Part shown: positions 60,252 through 64,000 of the stretch, piece after piece | How the letters are laid out: every line of letters starts with the position of its first letter | Numbering within the stretch: position 1 is the first letter of the stretch | Assembly (NCBI RefSeq): GCF_018343615.1 | Contig: NZ_JAGYPI010000001.1 | Span: forward strand, 434,001 to 498,000 | DNA from: Bacillus sp. FJAT-49736 | Lineage (GTDB): Bacteria > Bacillota > Bacilli > Bacillales > Bacillaceae_C | DNA length: 64,000 nt | Direction: 5' to 3' | Position numbers and translations under genes: made by a program | Notes under the pieces: generated by a model | What the model saw: the letters and a program-made list of their open reading frames with translations, nothing else | Told to the model about the DNA's origin: nothing | The model's database searches: none

Positions 60252-61391
60252 ATGAACAAGACTTCATTAAAAAGACAATATGATTTAGATTGGATTCGTG
60301 TACTTGCAACAATAGGGGTATTTTTTTACCATTGCTCGATGTTTTTTAATCCGTTTCCTTGGCATGTGAAAAATAATGTGTTGGATTCCAATAGCATATT
60401 AGTATTCTCTTTATTCGTTGGCGCATGGATGATGCCCATTTTTTTTGCCGTGTCAGGAATAGGTGTAGCTTATGCTTTGAGGAAAAGAAAAAACACTGAA
60501 TTTCTTAAAGAACGAATGATTCGATTATTTGTGCCGCTTGTATTCGGCGTATTTATTTTAACACCACCACAGGTTTATATGGAACGTGTATCCCATCATC
60601 AATTCCAGGGGTCATTTTTAGCATTTATTCCACACTACTTTGACGGAGTGTACTTAGATATTGGTGGGACGGGGAATTTTGCCTTTTTTGGATTACATCT
60701 ATGGTACCTACTAGTACTAATTGTATTTTCTTTGTTTACATTGCCTATATTTAGAAGGGTTACTGTGAGGAGTAAATTTGGAAATCTGCACCTGTTTTTA
60801 CTTCCTTGTATTCTTATTTTATCAGGGATAATCAAAACGCAAAGTTTAGGTGGATGGGATATTGTATTTTATCTCTTAATCTTTATTTATGGTTATTACT
60901 TTTTTTACAGCGAAGCATTTCAAATAACTATTAAATCTACCATTAAAGCACACCTTATAATGGCGATTTTAACATCTATTGTCTTCATTGTTTGGGCTTT
61001 ACACGGGATGCCACAGCAAGGCACTGTTCAAGATTATTTATTTTTTGCTCTTCGTGTCTTTAATTGCTGGAGCTGGGTACTTTGTATCTTCTTTTTGGCG
61101 AATAAGTATTTATCGATGAAAAATCGTTTTTTGAAATATGGTAGTGAAGCATCCATGCCATTTTACGTCTTGCATCAACCTATTATTGTAGTACTAGGTT
61201 TTTTTATTCGAGATGTTTCTTGGTCCATACCGGTAAAGATAATGTTCCTTGCTTTCGTTTCTTTTATTATCATCATGGTTTGTTATCATTTCATCATCAG
61301 GAGAGTTAATCTATTAAGAATTTTATTTGGAATGAAAAAGATAGATATTTCCAAAATGCAAACAGCAAATAAAGGAGAATCTTATAATTGA
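60252..61391 (+). CDS. Acyltransferase-3 family membrane protein
   Basis: The 379-residue protein has about ten membrane helices and the family start LDWIRVLATIGVFFYHCSMF (conserved His in YHC) plus a later MPFYVLHQPIIVVLGF. It transfers acyl groups to sugars or other envelope molecules. AGGTGATAGAGGAAT precedes the ATG. Its stop overlaps the TTG start of the serine hydrolase, so the two are coupled, which suggests they act on the same envelope target (inference). Confidence 0.85.
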   Translation: MNKTSLKRQYDLDWIRVLATIGVFFYHCSMFFNPFPWHVKNNVLDSNSILVFSLFVGAWMMPIFFAVSGIGVAYALRKRKNTEFLKERMIRLFVPLVFGVFILTPPQVYMERVSHHQFQGSFLAFIPHYFDGVYLDIGGTGNFAFFGLHLWYLLVLIVFSLFTLPIFRRVTVRSKFGNLHLFLLPCILILSGIIKTQSLGGWDIVFYLLIFIYGYYFFYSEAFQITIKSTIKAHLIMAILTSIVFIVWALHGMPQQGTVQDYLFFALRVFNCWSWVLCIFFLANKYLSMKNRFLKYGSEASMPFYVLHQPIIVVLGFFIRDVSWSIPVKIMFLAFVSFIIIMVCYHFIIRRVNLLRILFGMKKIDISKMQTANKGESYN

Positions 61392-62392
61392 AGAAATTTG
61401 ATAGATTAATAGATTGGTTAGAGGATATTAGAGTGAAAAATCATAGCAGCGCATCTTCATTATATATTTTAAAAGATAATGAAGTCGTTTTAGAATATTA
61501 TAATGGCTATCATTCGAATGCAGCTGGGGCCATGCCGATTAGTGAATCATCTCAATTTAACGTGGCATCTGCCAGAAAGAGCTACTTAGGTCTTGTCGTG
61601 GCGTATGCACTATTCGAAGGTAAAATTAATAGCTTGGATGATTACGCAGCTCGCTATTTTGATGATATGGATCAGCATTTACTTGGAAAAACGACCATAA
61701 GGCATTTAGTAACGCATTCACATGGATTACATGAATCAGAGGATGGTACTATATTCAGAGAGTTTGAACCTGGTCAAGGATGGGCATACCGAGGAGTAAA
61801 TGTTTTAATGATGACGCAATTGGTAAATAGACTTTTTAATAAAACCTTTCCCGAGCTATTAAAGGAAAAGGTATTTGTACCAATGGGATTCACAGAAACA
61901 TCATGGCAAACGGAGGAAAATAGAAATTTAGTAACTGAAATTGTTGACCCCAATTCTTATGGCAGCTACAAGTTGGGAAAAACCAATGATGGAAAAGAAT
62001 CCAATCTATATACATCAACTCGTGAGTTCGCACAATGGGGAAATCTTCATTTGTATAAAGGTAAGATAAATGGAAAGCAAATTGTTCCAAGAGAAGTAAT
62101 TAATATGGCGACCCAAATGCAAAGTCCGATTTACCATAATCACAATCTTCCGCAAAACGGTTTGTTTTGGTACGTTCAAGGCACTCCCGCTGCCAATAGC
62201 GAGATTGGTGAAAGAGTTCCGCGCGGTTCCTATCAAATTTTAGGAATCACTGGCCCCACTCTTCTTGTCATTCCGGAATACAATGTCGTTGTCGCCAAAA
62301 TGTATAATAAACGATATAACTATGGGGGGGATAACTACCTCTATTATTTAAGGGAATTTAGTAATTTAGTTGCAGATACTTTCAAGCAGTAA
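61388..62392 (+). CDS. Serine hydrolase, beta-lactamase-like, coupled to the acyltransferase
   Basis: The 334-residue protein has SxxK in NVASARKSYLGLVVAY (S61-AR-K64), an RHLVTHSHGLHESEDGTIFR segment and RGVNVLMMTQLVNRLFNKTF, followed by GDNYLYYLREFSNLV late. TTG 61388 overlaps the upstream stop (TTGA). It is a class C beta-lactamase-like hydrolase; the substrate may be a product of the acyltransferase, but that is inferred from coupling only. Confidence 0.8.
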   Translation: MKKFDRLIDWLEDIRVKNHSSASSLYILKDNEVVLEYYNGYHSNAAGAMPISESSQFNVASARKSYLGLVVAYALFEGKINSLDDYAARYFDDMDQHLLGKTTIRHLVTHSHGLHESEDGTIFREFEPGQGWAYRGVNVLMMTQLVNRLFNKTFPELLKEKVFVPMGFTETSWQTEENRNLVTEIVDPNSYGSYKLGKTNDGKESNLYTSTREFAQWGNLHLYKGKINGKQIVPREVINMATQMQSPIYHNHNLPQNGLFWYVQGTPAANSEIGERVPRGSYQILGITGPTLLVIPEYNVVVAKMYNKRYNYGGDNYLYYLREFSNLVADTFKQ

Positions 62393-62549
62393 ATCTAATA
62401 TGGCCAGGAATTTTTTTATGATCCCAAAAATACATATAGTTTCATCGCAGCCTCGCATATAAATGTATGGGGAAAGTATATTAGGGGCTGCCTCCCTTCA
62501 GAAAATCCTAAGTTATTATTTATATTCAACATGAAATTCAAAAAAAGTA

Positions 62550-62578
62550 TTGACAAAATATTATTTTTGTGTTATTAT
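62550..62578 (+). promoter_or_regulatory. Sigma-A promoter of the YkgJ-like gene
   Basis: TTGACA (62550) and TATTAT (62573) are separated by 17 bases. A second possible promoter (TTGACT...TATAAT) lies just downstream. Confidence 0.65.
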
Positions 62579-62663
62579 TAAATATTTTGTTGTTGACTAT
62601 ATATAATGGACATGATAATAATAAAAAGTAGATTTCAAGATTTAATCTGGAAGGAGAGGAAGT

Positions 62664-63011
62664 ATGGAACAATTACCATGTGCTGGATGCAGAGGATTAT
62701 GCTGTGGGCCAGTTGCAATAACCGAGCAGGAATTTAGGAGAATTAAAAAAAAGATAAAAAGTATGCCTCGAAAAACACGTGATGAGTTACAAAATCAAAT
62801 GAGATTTCATGGAACATGCATTTTTTATGATTTAGATCATGATCGCTGTGGAATTTATTCCGTACGACCTAAAGCCTGCAATATGTTTGGGTATTATAAA
62901 GGAATGGCTTGCTTTCGAAAACCCGAATTAGCTACAAAAGTTCCTGTTTTTAACGAAAAAACAATAGGAATTCTCTCCATAGATTTTACATGGTCCGATT
63001 TTATAAAATAA
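62664..63011 (+). CDS. YkgJ-family cysteine cluster protein
   Basis: The 115-residue protein has PCAGCRGLCCGPVAITEQEF at its N-terminus and later CIFYDLDHDRCGIYSVRPKA CNMFGYYKGMACFRK, the conserved cysteines of the YkgJ family, which are proposed to bind zinc or an Fe-S cluster. Function is unknown. GGAAGGAGAGGAAGT precedes the ATG. Confidence 0.85.
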   Translation: MEQLPCAGCRGLCCGPVAITEQEFRRIKKKIKSMPRKTRDELQNQMRFHGTCIFYDLDHDRCGIYSVRPKACNMFGYYKGMACFRKPELATKVPVFNEKTIGILSIDFTWSDFIK

Positions 63012-63255
63012 AAACTCCTTAGATTTTTTACCTACCTACATTTTTTTCGTCTGATTGTTATGAAAGTGATGTCCTATTTTATATAGTTTAATACTAGAAT
63101 GCATGATTGCTAGATTGGTAATCCTTCCATGGTTCATGGGCGGAAAAGCAAAATTCCTTTTAATATGGAAAAGATAGTTTTTTTAAGATTGGACTTAAAG
63201 GAGGAATAGAAATAACTCTTTATGCAAAAAATGTAAAAAAAAGTAATAAGGGGTT

Positions 63256-63726
63256 ATGATGATACTTCTCTATACATCAGCATTCATTTTCAATTTAGTT
63301 GCATTTAAAGCCTCTCATAAAATGTCGGCTAACAAAGTTGTTCATATATGGTGCTTTACAACTGCATTTCAATTAATTTGGGATGTATTTGTTTCTTTAA
63401 AATACCATGGGTATTGGTATTTTACTCAAGGCATTGATTTTTCTGCACTTCCGGCCTATTTCTTATTAGTTCAACCGGTAAATGTTATATTTTTAGCATG
63501 GTATCCTTTTAAAAAGCCTATAAAAAAAAGGCTTTATTATATCTTTATTTGGCTAATTTTTTTGCTATTATATGAAGAACTAACTACATTACCGAAGCCA
63601 TGGGGGTTCTTCCGATACGGATGGTGGAATATTTGGTATTCAGGCTTACTTGATATAATATTGCTGAGCATATTAATACAGTTCTATAAGTGGATAAGTA
63701 AATTAGAGGATAAAATACGTAATTAG
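63256..63726 (+). CDS. CBO0543-family membrane protein
   Basis: The 156-residue protein has about four membrane helices, including MMILLYTSAFIFNLVAFKAS, VQPVNVIFLAWYPF and FIWLIFLLLYEELTTL, and the family pattern WWNIWYSGLLDIILLSILIQ FYKW. It is related in layout to the prophage protein at 12072. AAGGGGTT precedes the ATG. Function unknown; a chromosomal member of the same family that supplied the phage copy is possible. Confidence 0.65.
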   Translation: MMILLYTSAFIFNLVAFKASHKMSANKVVHIWCFTTAFQLIWDVFVSLKYHGYWYFTQGIDFSALPAYFLLVQPVNVIFLAWYPFKKPIKKRLYYIFIWLIFLLLYEELTTLPKPWGFFRYGWWNIWYSGLLDIILLSILIQFYKWISKLEDKIRN

Positions 63727-63758
63727 GCATTAAGAAACGATTTTTTATTCAACGCAGT

Positions 63759-63797
63759 AAATAGCCCTTTCTATCTTAATAAGGGCTATTGTTTTGT
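63759..63797. terminator. Terminator between convergent genes
   Basis: AATAGCCCTT / AAGGGCTATT hairpin followed by GTTTTG on one strand and A-rich sequence on the other. Confidence 0.7.
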
Positions 63798-64000
63798 TAT
63801 AATTTGTTTTGATAAGTAATTTTTTGAGTTTGGACCACAATTCAGTAGTAAATCAATGATCGATAAATTCGGTATGAACTTTCCCCATCGTTGTGGATAG
63901 ACAGGATGCTCAAATTCTTGATAAACAATTGTAATATTATTATTTTGAAAATCATTCTCATCTATATATGATTTGGCGCCATTACCTGATAAATACATAT
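63786..64000 (-). CDS. WbqC-like protein, C-terminal part
   Basis: The frame is open to the window edge on the right, so the N-terminus is missing. The last 71 residues include KSYIDENDFQNNNITIVYQE FEHPVYPQRWGKFIPNLSII DLLLNCGP, the characteristic C-terminal motif of WbqC-family proteins, which are linked to surface polysaccharide synthesis. A visible ATG near 63998 is probably internal. Confidence 0.78.
   Translation of the reverse strand, partial: MYLSGNGAKSYIDENDFQNNNITIVYQEFEHPVYPQRWGKFIPNLSIIDLLLNCGPNSKNYLSKQIITKQ

Noticed and set aside
1-64000. CRISPR array
   Set aside because: No regularly spaced direct repeats with unique spacers and no cas genes are visible.

Overview
The window looks like a piece of a chromosome from a low-GC, endospore-forming Bacillaceae (Bacillus sensu lato). 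Ribosome binding sites are strong AGGAGG types, TTG and GTG starts are common, PBSX-type phage tail genes are present, and many small genes belong to Bacillus families (YozQ/DUF4025, YjfB, YdeI, DUF3231, manganese catalase). This assignment is inference from gene content; no rRNA is present to confirm it.

Region 1 (1 to about 19.31 kb) is the right-hand part of an integrated prophage with a contractile tail. It runs tail sheath (cut by the window edge), tube, tail assembly chaperone with a probable programmed -1 frameshift, tape measure, LysM baseplate protein, XkdQ/R/S/T/U-type baseplate genes, tail fibre genes, two cargo genes (a YcnI-like copper-binding protein and a CBO0543 membrane protein) set between three copies of one terminator, then a coiled-coil membrane protein, holin and GH73 endolysin. 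Beyond a bidirectional terminator lie leftward genes: an MqsR-like toxin with an MqsA/Panacea fusion antitoxin, a frameshifted phage gene, and a coupled XRE regulator / 39-aa protein / membrane protein trio. A rightward FtsK-like ATPase, replication-relaxation protein and membrane protein follow. The element ends at 19268-19313 in a 46-bp copy of the 3' part of a tRNA-Val(GAC) gene, followed by the old tRNA terminator, so this is the right attachment site. The integrase and left end lie outside the window.

Region 2 (19.4-27.5 kb) is chromosomal: a frameshifted DUF3139 gene, small unknown genes, YozQ, a LysE transporter, DUF3231, a Cys/Met-metabolism PLP enzyme, manganese catalase, an aconitase-family protein and a small zinc-ribbon protein.

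Region 3 (27.8-34.7 kb) is visibly richer in G+C than its surroundings and probably acquired: a serine beta-lactamase-like protein with C-terminal membrane segments, a SigJ/ECF41-like sigma factor with a DoxX partner, DUF6223 and DUF6220 membrane proteins, and a two-component system whose histidine kinase carries an in-frame amber stop just after the H-box.

Region 4 (34.9-64 kb) is a typical variable Bacillus region: alpha/beta hydrolases, two M2/M3-type metallopeptidases, six GNAT acetyltransferases, TetR and ArsR-type regulators, a DUF4317 protein, a radical SAM protein, a thioesterase, a HAD phosphatase, an ECF S-component, serine hydrolases, YdeI, a HemK-like methyltransferase, an MBL hydrolase, DinB proteins, an acyltransferase coupled to a serine hydrolase, a YkgJ cysteine-cluster protein, a second CBO0543 protein and the C-terminal end of a WbqC-like protein. 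Three matching 18-bp operators at 35785, 38792 and 41879 sit on promoters of the peptidase-GNAT-TetR operon, an Eis-like acetyltransferase and an alpha/beta hydrolase, which suggests a local TetR regulon.
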